Shown: in pieces, positions 56,180 to 64,000 of the stretch
How the letters are laid out: every line of letters starts with the position of its first letter
How positions within the stretch are numbered: the stretch's first letter is position 1
Assembly: GCF_005280585.1 (NCBI RefSeq)
Contig: NZ_SZVO01000005.1
Location: 124,001-188,000, forward strand
From: Dyadobacter frigoris
GTDB taxonomy: Bacteria; Bacteroidota; Bacteroidia; Cytophagales; Spirosomataceae
DNA: 64,000 bases
Direction of reading: 5' to 3'
Position numbers and translations under genes: made by a program
Notes under the pieces: model-generated
The model's database searches: none
Told to the model about the DNA's origin: nothing
What the model saw: only the letters and a program-made list of their open reading frames with translations

Positions 56180-56977
56180 ATGATCCTCTCAGAAATCTGG
56201 ATTTATCCAGTAAAATCATTAGCCGGAATACGCTTAACAGAAGCTCAGGTTGAAGGAAAAGGACTTCGATATGATCGCAGATGGATGATCGTTGATGAAA
56301 ATGGGCGTTTTCTTACGCAGCGGGAATTCTCAAAAATGGCTATGCTGGAAGTTGCTGTACTGGAAAATGGTTTATCCATTTCAAGCCGACTGGAGCCGGG
56401 GAATTATATTACCGTTCCGTTTCAACCTGTTTCTTCCAATCCGGTTTCGGTAACTGTCTGGGATGATGAAGTGGAAGCACTTACAGTGAGTGATGAAGTG
56501 GATAAATGGCTTTCCGAACAACTGGAACTTGATGTTAAACTGGTGATCATGCCGGAATCAACACAACGAAAAGCAGATCCGCGTTATGCCAAAAACAATG
56601 AAAATGTAAGTTTCGCCGATGGTTTTCCATTCTTACTGATTTCCCAGGCTTCGCTGGACAATTTGAATGGCCTCCTGGAACAGCCGATCGTTATGCAGCG
56701 TTTCCGCCCGAATTTCGTAGTGACAGGAACAAATCCGCACGCAGAAGATGACTGGAAATCCATTCAGATCGGTGAATTATTTTTTGATATTGTAAAGCCT
56801 TGTGCAAGATGTATACTAACCACAATTGATCCTGAAACAGCTGAAAAAGGAAAAGAGCCGCTTAAAACACTGGCGACTTACAGAAGAGTTGGCAATAAAA
56901 TACTCTTTGGCCAGAATGTTGTAACAAAACAAAACGGCCTGATCAAACAGGGCGACCAGATTTCATTATTAGAATAA
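56180..56977 (+). CDS. MOSC domain-containing protein
   Basis: A 265-residue protein with an N-terminal MOSC beta-barrel (IYPVKSLAGIRL, DRRWMIVDENGRFLTQRE) and a C-terminal MOSC domain with the conserved Cys region VKPCARC. This matches the YcbX/mARC group, which carries molybdenum cofactor and reduces N-hydroxylated compounds. No 2Fe-2S domain follows, unlike E. coli YcbX, so an external electron donor is expected. It is likely co-transcribed with tsaD. Confidence 0.9.
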   Translation: MILSEIWIYPVKSLAGIRLTEAQVEGKGLRYDRRWMIVDENGRFLTQREFSKMAMLEVAVLENGLSISSRLEPGNYITVPFQPVSSNPVSVTVWDDEVEALTVSDEVDKWLSEQLELDVKLVIMPESTQRKADPRYAKNNENVSFADGFPFLLISQASLDNLNGLLEQPIVMQRFRPNFVVTGTNPHAEDDWKSIQIGELFFDIVKPCARCILTTIDPETAEKGKEPLKTLATYRRVGNKILFGQNVVTKQNGLIKQGDQISLLE

Positions 56978-56987
56978 AAAGTTTTTT

Positions 56988-57851
56988 GTGAAAATAGATT
57001 TACTCGGCCCCATCTTCGTTTTTATCCGCAAATTCCGTCCTCTTCATTTACATTGGGCAAACCTCGATATGGCTGCCGCAGCTATGATTTGTCAGGTAGC
57101 TTTTAATCGTTTGCCATTAGGAAAAACTTTCATCAGCATACCTGCAAACATTGTTCTGGGACTGGCTGTTTTTGTAATTTCTTCCATGAACCGTCTTCTG
57201 GATAACAGAAAACCGGCAAAAACGGAAATGAAGCGTTTTTTACCAAATCAGAAAAACCGGATTACTTTTTTGGAAATTGTAGCAGGTGGATTGGTAGCAG
57301 GTATTTTTATTGCTTTTTACATGCCTTCAAATGTTTGGAAAATTGCTGCCGGAATGGTTGTTCTTTCAGGAATCAGCGTATGGCTTATTTCCATATTACC
57401 GGAAAGGAGCCCGTTACATTCATTAAGAACACCACTTTCGTCACTGATTTTCACAACTGGAATTTTAGCTTTTACTTTATTTTCAAATCAGGAAATCAGT
57501 AAAGAAATTAAATATTCCGCGGTTCTATTTTTTCTGATCGTGTTACAAAACTTTCTGCTTGCCTCTTATTATCAATCGATTGAATATCCCAATGTTTCAA
57601 ATTTTGCAGGTGTATTGAAAGCTCCATTATCAAGGCAAATCATTCATATTATTACACTACTGATCATTGCCGGTGGCGTTGGCGTTTGTCTGCATACAGA
57701 ATTTCGCTATACGCAGCGCTTGTCGGTTATCCTGATGATGATGGCTGTTTTACAATCCTTTATGTTACAGAATACCGGTTTCATGCAAAAGAATAAATAT
57801 AAGGGAATGCTTGTGACGATGGTTTTGCTGATACCGTTTTTGATTTTGTAA
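56988..57851 (+). CDS. Polytopic membrane protein, distantly UbiA-like
   Basis: A 287-residue membrane protein with seven to nine hydrophobic helices. The start is GTG at 56988, as no ATG fits. The segment SSMNRLLDNRKPAKTE recalls the second Asp-rich or DRLLD element of UbiA-type prenyltransferases, but the first Asp is replaced by Asn and the first Asp-rich motif is not evident, so activity is doubtful. It follows the MOSC gene by 10 bases. The octamer repeat begins one base after its stop. Confidence 0.65.
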   Translation: MKIDLLGPIFVFIRKFRPLHLHWANLDMAAAAMICQVAFNRLPLGKTFISIPANIVLGLAVFVISSMNRLLDNRKPAKTEMKRFLPNQKNRITFLEIVAGGLVAGIFIAFYMPSNVWKIAAGMVVLSGISVWLISILPERSPLHSLRTPLSSLIFTTGILAFTLFSNQEISKEIKYSAVLFFLIVLQNFLLASYYQSIEYPNVSNFAGVLKAPLSRQIIHIITLLIIAGGVGVCLHTEFRYTQRLSVILMMMAVLQSFMLQNTGFMQKNKYKGMLVTMVLLIPFLIL

Positions 57852-57852
57852 T

Positions 57853-57956
57853 GAGAGAATGAGAGAATGAGAGAATGAGAGAATGAGAGAATGAGAGAAT
57901 GAGAGAATGAGAGAATGAGAGAATGAGAGAATGAGAGAATGAGAGAATGAGAGAAT
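57853..57956 (+). repeat. Octamer tandem repeat (GAGAGAAT, 13 copies)
   Basis: Thirteen perfect head-to-tail copies of GAGAGAAT start one base after the TAA of the membrane protein gene and run into the terminator hairpin. Perfect copies suggest recent or ongoing slippage expansion. All copies are outside coding sequence. Confidence 0.97.
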
Positions 57957-58018
57957 TTTTTATAAACAGAAAGCCCGATTTTCTAACGAAAATCGGGCTT
58001 TCTGTTTATAAAAAATTC
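57953..58018. terminator. 31-base-pair bidirectional terminator hairpin
   Basis: Perfect arms of 31 bases (57953-57983 and 57988-58018) with a TAAC loop; the GC-rich core is AGCCCGATTTTC/GAAAATCGGGCT and both ends are A/T-rich. It serves the convergent membrane protein gene and lpxA. Confidence 0.95.
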
Positions 58019-58023
58019 AACTT

Positions 58024-58836
58024 TTAGGATTGGGATTCTGATTCTCCGGCTCCGTACGTCTGGAATGGGCTTTTCATGATTCCTCTTTCTGAGTTACGAA
58101 CAAAGTTTACCACTTCGTCGCGTTCGTTGGATGGAGGTAATTCCAGTTCTATTTTCTGTAAAGCCTCAGCATTGTTAAGGCCTCTCATATAAATGTATCG
58201 GTAAATATTCTGGATCTCGATGATTTTCTCATTGCTATAACCTCTGCGGCGTAAACCCACCGAGTTGATACCAGCATAGGAAATTGGCTCACGGGCTGCT
58301 TTTGTAAAAGGCGGAACATCCTTGCGTACAAGCGAAGCGCCTGAAACAAACGAATGTGCACCGATTTTGACAAATTGATGTACCGCGCTCATTGCACTTA
58401 CAATCGCCCAGTCGTCCACATGTACGTGGCCCGCCATTTGCACATTGTTTCCAATGATACAATTGTTTCCAACACGGCAATCGTGCGCTACGTGCGCATA
58501 AGCCATGATCAGACAGCCAGATCCAACCACTGTCTTCCAGTGCTCTTCGGTTCCGCGGCTTATGGTTGCATACTCACGTACAATCGTATTGTCACCAATA
58601 ATTGTCAGCGTGTATTCATTGTTATATTTTAAATCCTGAGGTGTTGAAGAAATCACAGCTCCGGAAAATATACGGCAATTTTTCCCGATACGTGCACCTG
58701 CATTAATTACTGCATGTGAGCCTATCCAGGTACCTTCTCCTATTTCTACATCTGCATGTATCATAGCGAAAGGTTCGATTTCTACATTCGCAGCGATCTT
58801 CGCATCCGAATGGATATATGCTAACTGTTGTGTCAT
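58024..58836 (-). CDS. lpxA: Acyl-ACP--UDP-N-acetylglucosamine O-acyltransferase LpxA
   Basis: A 270-residue left-handed beta-helix enzyme that adds the first acyl chain in lipid A synthesis. Hexapeptide repeats such as IGEGTWIGSH, ARIGKNCRIF and VGNNCIIGNN fill residues about 10-190, and the catalytic His is in AYAHVAHDCRV. A helical C-terminal domain follows. Its ATG overlaps the lpxC/fabZ stop by 4 bases, so the pair is translationally coupled, and lpxD lies upstream. Confidence 0.96.
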   Translation of the reverse strand: MTQQLAYIHSDAKIAANVEIEPFAMIHADVEIGEGTWIGSHAVINAGARIGKNCRIFSGAVISSTPQDLKYNNEYTLTIIGDNTIVREYATISRGTEEHWKTVVGSGCLIMAYAHVAHDCRVGNNCIIGNNVQMAGHVHVDDWAIVSAMSAVHQFVKIGAHSFVSGASLVRKDVPPFTKAAREPISYAGINSVGLRRRGYSNEKIIEIQNIYRYIYMRGLNNAEALQKIELELPPSNERDEVVNFVRNSERGIMKSPFQTYGAGESESQS

Positions 58837-60224
58837 TTTTTCTTTACTAGACTTGCGATCATATCTGCTTCACACACCAGCTGTCCGGACACATATCCCC
58901 GGCCGCTCATTTTTACGATACCGCGTTTCATCGGTGAAGTAAAAACACATTTGAATATCACAGTATCACCAGGAAAAACATTTTTACGGAAACGGCATGC
59001 GTCTATTCCGATTAAATAGGGCCAGTAATTGTCAGGATCCGGTACGCTGCTCAGTACCAGAATACCTCCGGTCTGAGCCATAGCTTCAAGCTGCAACACC
59101 CCTGGCATTACAGGGTTTCCTGGAAAATGTCCAAGAAAATATTCCTCGTTAATCGTTACATTTTTGACACCTACCACGCTGTTTTCGTCCAGTGCAATGA
59201 TCTTATCGATCATTTGGAAAGGATAACGATGTGCGAGTAATTCACCGATCTGCTTGATATCGAGAACAGGTGCTTTATTTGGGTCGTAGGAAGGAATATC
59301 TCCTTTTCCGGACTTGATGAGTTTTTTTATCTTTTTTGCCAACGCTACGTTCGCAGCATGTCCCGGACGTGCTGCCAGGATTTGGGCTTTTATGGGCCTT
59401 CCAATCAGAGCAAGATCACCGATAAGATCCAGCAGCTTATGGCGGGCCATTTCATTCGGATAATGCAATTCAACATTATTCAGAATTCCCTTCGACTTGT
59501 CAACACTCACTTTCGGCTTGTTGAGCAACTGTGACAAGTGATCCAGCTCGCCTTCTTTAACGTCCCGGTCTACAATGACTATCGCATTGGTAAGGTCTCC
59601 TCCTTTGATCAAATTTTGTTTGTACAGTGCTTCCAGTTCGTGCAAAAACACAAACGTCCGGCATCTTGCGATATCTTCTTTAAACAAAGTAATATCGTTC
59701 AAAGAAGCATGCTGGCTGCTGATTACTTTTGAATTGTAATCAACCATTACCGTCAATCTATAATCGGAGAGTGGCAAAGCAGCCATCTCGATGTCATTTT
59801 CCTTGTTTTTATAATGAACGTATTCAGGGACTTCAAAATAGTTACGATAAGCATTTTGTTCCTCGATACCTGCATCAAGTAAAGCATCAATAAATTTGAT
59901 AGAACTTCCATCCATAATCGGAGGCTCAGGACCATCCAGCTGTATCAGGACATTGTCAATTTGCAAACCTACCAAAGCGGCAAGCGTATGCTCAACGGTA
60001 TTGATCCGGGCACCGTTTTGTTCAATGGTTGTCCCGCGGGACAAATCCACTACGTTATCCACATCGGCGTCAACAATTGGCTGATTTGGTAAATCAACAC
60101 GTTGAAACTTATAACCGTGATTAGCTGCGGCAGGAACAAATGTCATTGTTGCCACGACACCGGTGTGTAAACCCACTCCCGTAACTGATACGGATTTCTT
60201 AATGGTTTGTTGTTTTTCGTTCAT
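58833..60224 (-). CDS. lpxC/fabZ: Bifunctional LpxC deacetylase / FabZ dehydratase
   Basis: A 463-residue fusion. Residues 1-305 are LpxC, which commits sugar to lipid A by deacetylation: zinc ligands are in NTVEHTLAALVG and MARHKLLDLIGDLAL. Residues about 320-463 are FabZ, the 3-hydroxyacyl-ACP dehydratase: HRYPFQMID and GHFPGNPVMPGVLQLEAMAQ carry the catalytic His and Glu. This fusion is characteristic of Bacteroidota and couples lipid A and fatty acid supply. It lies between lpxD (98-base gap) and lpxA. Confidence 0.97.
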   Translation of the reverse strand: MNEKQQTIKKSVSVTGVGLHTGVVATMTFVPAAANHGYKFQRVDLPNQPIVDADVDNVVDLSRGTTIEQNGARINTVEHTLAALVGLQIDNVLIQLDGPEPPIMDGSSIKFIDALLDAGIEEQNAYRNYFEVPEYVHYKNKENDIEMAALPLSDYRLTVMVDYNSKVISSQHASLNDITLFKEDIARCRTFVFLHELEALYKQNLIKGGDLTNAIVIVDRDVKEGELDHLSQLLNKPKVSVDKSKGILNNVELHYPNEMARHKLLDLIGDLALIGRPIKAQILAARPGHAANVALAKKIKKLIKSGKGDIPSYDPNKAPVLDIKQIGELLAHRYPFQMIDKIIALDENSVVGVKNVTINEEYFLGHFPGNPVMPGVLQLEAMAQTGGILVLSSVPDPDNYWPYLIGIDACRFRKNVFPGDTVIFKCVFTSPMKRGIVKMSGRGYVSGQLVCEADMIASLVKKK

Positions 60225-60322
60225 TATATTCTCCTAATCTACTAAAAGGCTGCGGGGCTTGCGGTTGCCAAAATTTGAGCATTCTTGGCCCAAACTTAAT
60301 TATTTAATTCCTTTCTATATTT

Positions 60323-61360
60323 TTAATGTTCAGAAACTTCTCGTTTACGTTCAAGTTCTTTCAATCTTTCTTCCAATTGAGGTAATCTTCTTGTCAAAGC
60401 CATTGATCTTAAATGCTCTGTCAAATCTCTTGCTGGCGAGCCGGAAAGTGACAATCCTTCCTTTTTTATCGACTTACCGAGCCCGGACTGTGCACCGATT
60501 TTTGTATTGTTAGCTAAGGTAATATGCCCAGTTATACCAACCTGGCCGGCAATAATGCATTGTTCTCCTATCCGGGATGATCCTGAAACGCCAGCCTGGG
60601 CTGCAATAACAGTATTTTTCCCTATCTCCACATTATGTGCAATCTGCACAAGGTTATCTATTTTAACACCTTTACGAATGATAGTGGAACCCATGGTAGC
60701 ACAATCAATGGTAGTATTGGATCCAATGCTTACTTCGTCCTCAATGATCACATTACCCAGCTGTGGTATTGTTTTATAAGTACCATCAGCCTGGGGGGCA
60801 AATCCGAAACCATCACTTCCTATGACGGTATTAGCGAAGATGCAGCAGTTTTTCCCGATGATGGTATGATCATAAATCCGTACACCGGGATGTATAACCG
60901 TATTATCTCCAATTTCTACAAAATCTCCCAGGTAGGCATTTGGATAAATTTTCACTCCACTTCCGATCGTACAGTTACGGCCTATGTAAGAGAAAGCACC
61001 ACGGTATCCATTACCACCCATCTGGCTGTTTTCACCAATAAAACTTGGCTGTTCAATCCCATTTTTTCCGGTTGCAATACGCTTTTGATATTCTTCAAGA
61101 AGTATCGTAAATGCAGTATAAGCATTCTCCACGTAAATAAGCGTAGCGCCTATACTTTGTTTAGGAACAAAATCCTTATTAACAATTATGGCCGAAGATT
61201 GTGTGGTATAAATATAGGGTTCATATTTACTATTGGCAAGAAAAGAGATACAACCTGGCTGGCCCTCCTCAATTTTTGCAGCCGAATCAATTGTAACTGT
61301 GTCATCACCAACGGTAGTTCCATCAAGCATCTTTGCAATCTCGCTGACAGTAAATTTCAT
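60323..61360 (-). CDS. lpxD: UDP-3-O-acylglucosamine N-acyltransferase LpxD
   Basis: A 345-residue acyltransferase for the second lipid A acylation. The N-terminal uridine-binding domain covers about 1-105; beta-helix repeats follow ([35 protein letters not shown]). The catalytic His is in [13 protein letters not shown]-terminal helix ([14 protein letters not shown]) ends the trimer-forming protein. It is the first gene of the lpxD-lpxC/fabZ-lpxA run. Confidence 0.96.
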   Translation of the reverse strand: MKFTVSEIAKMLDGTTVGDDTVTIDSAAKIEEGQPGCISFLANSKYEPYIYTTQSSAIIVNKDFVPKQSIGATLIYVENAYTAFTILLEEYQKRIATGKNGIEQPSFIGENSQMGGNGYRGAFSYIGRNCTIGSGVKIYPNAYLGDFVEIGDNTVIHPGVRIYDHTIIGKNCCIFANTVIGSDGFGFAPQADGTYKTIPQLGNVIIEDEVSIGSNTTIDCATMGSTIIRKGVKIDNLVQIAHNVEIGKNTVIAAQAGVSGSSRIGEQCIIAGQVGITGHITLANNTKIGAQSGLGKSIKKEGLSLSGSPARDLTEHLRSMALTRRLPQLEERLKELERKREVSEH

Positions 61361-61451
61361 ATTTTCGGCTAATTTCTGGTAACGTCTTTGTAAGTAATAA
61401 AGCTATTTATAAAAAAGGCTCTTTTTTATTGTGTAAGAATTGACATCCTCA

Positions 61452-62684
61452 CTAACCACGCAAAGATACATTTTTACCCCAACATACATAATACTTGCGG
61501 ACAATCTTAGTGAGTGCTTCGATCGTTGGAATGTCAGAAGCAGCAGCAATATCCAGCAAAGTGCCATTTTTCATTTTGACCTTTATGGGATCCTGTTCCT
61601 TCTCATAGGCTGAATTCGTGGTTTCTCCTGTGATCAGAAAGTATGACAACTCACTTTCCTTTAACCCCTGCGATAAAAGTTTTTCACGTAAAGGTTTCAA
61701 AATTTCTTCCTCTGGCATTTCTTTAAAAAAACTGATCTTAAATAAATGCCTATCCAGTAAGCTTTTACAAAGTGTGGACAATACTTCGTCGTGATGTTTC
61801 GCCCATCCCTTAACAGAAGCCCATACGTCATTATCATCCAGATTGTTGAAAGATTCTAACAAATCAACGTTCTCTTCAAAATCAGCAAGCGTAAAATTAT
61901 TATGGAGGAAACGGGAAAAATCCGGGGTAGCAAATAAATTTTCGCCTTGGGCAGATAATTCACGGGCACGTCTTAAAATTTCGGTAAGCATGGCCTGTGC
62001 GCTGAGTAAAGTTTTGTGCAGATAAACCTGCCAGTACATAAGCCGGCGCGCATGGAGAAAATTTTCTATACTTAATATTCCTTTTTCTTCAACCACAAGC
62101 TGGTCCTGACTGATATCCAGCATTTTTATAAGTCGATCAGCACCAATGGATCCTTCAATAACACCCGTGTAAAAACTGTCGCGATTGAGATAATCCATCC
62201 GGTCCATATCCAGCTGGCTGGAAATCATCTGGTGGAAAAATTTCCGTGGATAAACTCCCTCAAACATTTGAATGGCAATATCCAATCGTCCGTCCATCTG
62301 TCTGTTAAGCTCCTTCATCATAACCAGCGTGATGGATTCATGCTCCACCCCAGGCAAAAGAACACTTTCCAATACATGTGAAAAAGGCCCGTGACCAAGG
62401 TCATGCAAAAGGATAGCCGCCTGAGCCGCTTCGAGCTCCGGCTCCCAAATTAAATGATCTCTTTCCTGCAAGGCACGCAACGCCTGGCTCATCAAATGCA
62501 TGGCCCCCAACGCGTGGTGAAAACGCGTATGAAGCGCACCCGGATAAACGAGATCAGCCAAACCAAGCTGCTTAATCCGTCTTAAACGCTGAAAATAAGG
62601 ATGTTCAACCAGATCAAAGAGCAAATCTGAGGAAATGGTGATAAAGCCGTAAACAGGGTCGTTGATTATTTTTCTTTTGTTCAA
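61452..62684 (-). CDS. HD-domain phosphohydrolase (dGTPase-like)
   Basis: A protein of about 410 residues of the HD/SAMHD1-like group. The metal-binding pattern is H in TRFHHALGAMHL, the HD pair in ILLHDLGHGPFSH and the later Asp in QLDMDRMDYLNRD. Members hydrolyse dNTPs or related nucleotides. The start chosen is TTG at 62684 (MNKRKIINDPVYGF), since family proteins begin there and a TATTTTTG -7 element lies at 62707-62700, overlapping a competing TTG at 62702. It runs toward lpxD but 91 bases separate them. Confidence 0.88.
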   Translation of the reverse strand: MNKRKIINDPVYGFITISSDLLFDLVEHPYFQRLRRIKQLGLADLVYPGALHTRFHHALGAMHLMSQALRALQERDHLIWEPELEAAQAAILLHDLGHGPFSHVLESVLLPGVEHESITLVMMKELNRQMDGRLDIAIQMFEGVYPRKFFHQMISSQLDMDRMDYLNRDSFYTGVIEGSIGADRLIKMLDISQDQLVVEEKGILSIENFLHARRLMYWQVYLHKTLLSAQAMLTEILRRARELSAQGENLFATPDFSRFLHNNFTLADFEENVDLLESFNNLDDNDVWASVKGWAKHHDEVLSTLCKSLLDRHLFKISFFKEMPEEEILKPLREKLLSQGLKESELSYFLITGETTNSAYEKEQDPIKVKMKNGTLLDIAAASDIPTIEALTKIVRKYYVCWGKNVSLRG

Positions 62685-62699
62685 AACTTCTTTTTTTTG

Positions 62700-62707
62700 C
62701 AAAAATA
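62700..62707 (-). promoter_or_regulatory. Possible -7 element for the HD-domain gene
   Basis: Minus-strand TATTTTTG matches TAnnTTTG. It would start transcription about 10 bases before the TTG at 62684, and no TTG is seen at the -33 position, so the call is tentative. Confidence 0.35.
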
Positions 62708-62751
62708 GTAAACTACGAACGCAGAAAAGAATGAAATCTTATGATAATCAT

Positions 62752-62781
62752 TTGGAGAATTAATCTCTTTGACTAATTTTG
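62752..62781 (+). promoter_or_regulatory. Bacteroidota-type promoter of the tRNA locus
   Basis: TTG at 62752-62754, a 19-base spacer, then TAATTTTG at 62774-62781, an exact TAnnTTTG. It precedes the broken tRNA copy by about 70 bases and would transcribe both copies. Confidence 0.7.
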
Positions 62782-62850
62782 CACTCCGAAGTCTTTCCAA
62801 GATCAGGAAAAGCTGAAATAGTTAAGAAAGTTTATTTAATTATAAAGCAA

Positions 62851-62930
62851 GGGCCTATAGCTCATTCGGTTAGAGCAACTGACCGCGCGGCGGACGCTCA
62901 TAATCAGTAGGTGCCTGGTTCGATTTCAGG
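62851..62930 (+). pseudogene. Broken duplicate of tRNA(CAU) with a 14-base insertion
   Basis: It matches the intact tRNA at 62950 from the first base through ACTGA, then has 14 extra bases (CCGCGCGGCGGACG) before CTCATAATCAGT and the rest of the variable and T arms. After CAGG the 3' acceptor strand is replaced by AATAAATAG, which cannot pair with 5' GGGCCTA. With no acceptor stem and a disrupted anticodon stem it should not make tRNA. Confidence 0.85.
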
Positions 62931-62949
62931 TAATAAATAGAATTAATAA

Positions 62950-63023
62950 GGGCCTATAGCTCATTCGGTTAGAGCAACTGACTCATAATCAGTAGGTGCC
63001 TGGTTCGATTCCAGGTGGGCCCA
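62950..63023 (+). tRNA. tRNA with CAU anticodon (tRNA-Ile2 or tRNA-Met)
   Basis: A 74-base cloverleaf: acceptor GGGCCTA/TGGGCCC (one G-U), D stem GCTC/GAGC, anticodon stem ACTGA/TCAGT with loop CTCATAA, T stem CCTGG/CCAGG with TTCGATT, discriminator A. CCA is not encoded. CAU can mean elongator Met or, after lysidine modification, Ile2. The C4-G69 and C5-G68 pairs are those preferred by the lysidine synthase, favouring Ile2; this is inference. Confidence 0.93.
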
Positions 63024-63025
63024 CA

Positions 63026-63076
63026 TTGAAACAAAAAAGATCTCATACAGTGTGTATGAGATCTTTTTTGTTTCAA
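63026..63076 (+). terminator. Terminator of the tRNA transcript
   Basis: Perfect 24-base arms (63026-63049, 63053-63076) with a GTG loop, core GATCTCATACA/TGTATGAGATC, flanked by A6 and T6 so it may act in both directions. Confidence 0.93.
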
Positions 63077-63152
63077 AATAGCCTCTCAACACTTATCATC
63101 TCTCAATTAAATCTAAACAATTACCAGAAATTTAAATTTCGGGAATAAATTT

Positions 63153-63761
63153 TTAATACCCTTCCAATTTCTCCAAAACACTCCCCAAAGGATTCAGCCA
63201 GATCGTTTCAATTCCTACTGTTTTGGCGGATTCAATATTATCGAAATTATCATCGATGAATAAAGTTTCTTCTGCTTTCAGATCCGCTTTTTTCAAAACT
63301 GCTGAATAAAATTCAGGATCAGGTTTCATAAAACCCATTTCATAGGAGAAAAAAGGTTGTTCAAAAAGGCTTAAAAAGTCATGACCGGAAACAGTGGCCC
63401 TGCTTGTCACTTCTTTTATATGTATCGAATTGGTATTGCTCAGCAAGAAAACCCGGTACGATTTTCCTAATTCCTGAATACGGTCGAGACGCTCTTTGGG
63501 CATTTCCTTTAACAATCCGCACCAGGCTCGATCGATTTCTCCATCGGTCAGTTTTTCTCCAAAAGCTTCCCTGAGTGAATTCCTAAAACCAGCGTTGTCT
63601 GTCTCTCCTATTTCCAGTTTGAAATAAAATTGTTTTTCGTCAAAAATCCCGGTAGCCTCCTCTTCCGTGATTTCGGCCAGATCGGCGAAAGCGCGATACG
63701 TTGCAGGAACGTCGATATCAATAATGACATTTCCCATGTCAAAAAGTAAATTCTTAATCAT
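63153..63761 (-). CDS. HAD family phosphatase (subfamily IA)
   Basis: A 202-residue haloacid dehalogenase-type hydrolase. Motif I is LLFDMGNVIIDID; the second Asp of the usual DxD is replaced by Met-Gly here (DMGNV), as in the YihX/epoxide-hydrolase-N-terminal group. Motif II is FLLSNTNS, the motif III Lys is in GFMKPDPEFY and motif IV is LFIDDNFDNI. It probably dephosphorylates a small sugar phosphate (YihX acts on glucose 1-phosphate). It follows the GHMP kinase in the same direction with a 24-base gap, suggesting sugar-phosphate metabolism. Confidence 0.9.
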   Translation of the reverse strand: MIKNLLFDMGNVIIDIDVPATYRAFADLAEITEEEATGIFDEKQFYFKLEIGETDNAGFRNSLREAFGEKLTDGEIDRAWCGLLKEMPKERLDRIQELGKSYRVFLLSNTNSIHIKEVTSRATVSGHDFLSLFEQPFFSYEMGFMKPDPEFYSAVLKKADLKAEETLFIDDNFDNIESAKTVGIETIWLNPLGSVLEKLEGY

Positions 63762-63785
63762 TATATTTTATTCCAATATTTTAAA

Positions 63786-64000
63786 TCAAACGACAACAAT
63801 ACCGTAACTGTCAGCCCCATCCGAACTTCCTTCAAATAAATAAGGTTCTCCGAGTTTTGCTTCTGAATAAGTCTTAAAAATCCTATTAATAGTCGGACCG
63901 GCATTTTTATTACCCAAAATCGCCACTGTTCCACCTGCTCCGCCGCCGGTTATTTTTGCTCCGTAAATCCCGTTTCCTATCCCTTCGTTCCGACAAAGAT
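63786..64000 (-). CDS. GHMP kinase, C-terminal part (galactokinase/arabinokinase-like)
   Basis: The gene runs off the window end. The visible 71 residues include GIYGAKITGGGAGGTVAIL, the glycine-rich C-terminal motif of GHMP kinases, and then PYLFEGSSDGADSYG, which resembles the end of galactokinase or L-arabinokinase-type enzymes. It would phosphorylate a sugar at C1. The frame continues upstream beyond 64000, and the stop TGA is at 63788-63786. Confidence 0.8.
   Translation of the reverse strand, partial: LCRNEGIGNGIYGAKITGGGAGGTVAILGNKNAGPTINRIFKTYSEAKLGEPYLFEGSSDGADSYGIVVV

Noticed and set aside
60635..61372. 245-codon open frame on the plus strand
   Set aside because: It is antisense to lpxD and reflects the repetitive hexapeptide coding; no family features.
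62851..62930. Functional tRNA with a small intron
   Set aside because: The acceptor 3' strand is missing as well, and no intron type fits 14 bases in a bacterial tRNA.

Overview
The window is a chromosomal segment of a Gram-negative Bacteroidota, most likely a Cytophagales of the Dyadobacter/Spirosoma type (inference). Support comes from a type IX secretion protein (PorQ), the LpxC-FabZ fusion typical of the phylum, a DUF4494 protein, N-terminal signals ending in AQ, and promoters of the Bacteroidota pattern (TTG, 19-20 bases, TAnnTTTG) before mutS, the DUF4494 gene and the tRNA locus. Genes are densely packed, and several convergent pairs share long perfect terminator hairpins.

Layout. 1-9.5 kb: DJ-1/PfpI protein, ModF-like double ABC ATPase, a decayed HigB-type toxin with a surviving antitoxin, porQ, a carboxyltransferase (pccB-like), a GH13 enzyme and an Xaa-Pro aminopeptidase. 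9.7-16.2 kb: an exported sugar module (Tat-exported Gfo/Idh/MocA oxidoreductase, a HEAT-repeat protein with two DUF1080 domains, an SMP-30-like propeller) and an RRM protein with a glycine-rich tail. 16.2-16.5 kb: a cluster of REP-like palindromes. 16.5-21.1 kb: nucleoside transporter, mutS and a pseudouridine synthase. 21.1-24.1 kb: a small accessory island with a Uma2 nuclease, a serine recombinase relic, a frameshifted Cys/His-rich gene and an intact higBA module. 24.1-35.2 kb: xth, membrane and envelope proteins, lpxH, two tandem pairs or overlaps, cdsA and a CPBP protease. 35.3-40.1 kb: dus, a biotin carrier, then pyrH and frr separated by an inserted two-gene cassette. 40.2-49.2 kb: UDP-xylose synthesis (ugd, uxs), an acyl-CoA dehydrogenase, an SPFH/NfeD pair and two tandem PafA-like phosphatases. 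49.5-57.9 kb: lipoprotein, thioesterase, tamB, tsaD, a MOSC protein and a membrane protein followed by 13 copies of an octamer. 58.0-64.0 kb: lpxD-lpxC/fabZ-lpxA, an HD phosphohydrolase, a broken and an intact tRNA(CAU), a HAD phosphatase and the end of a GHMP kinase.

The genes mostly serve the cell envelope (Lpx enzymes, CdsA, TamB, OmpA, PorQ, UDP-sugars) and housekeeping. The most interesting candidate for an undescribed system is the cassette at 37661-39525: an SMC/OLD-type ATPase translationally coupled to a small PD-(D/E)XK-like nuclease, inserted between pyrH and frr, which are normally neighbours. Four loci show decay (higB remnant, recombinase, Cys/His gene, tRNA copy), each inferred by comparing reading frames or paralogous copies within the window.
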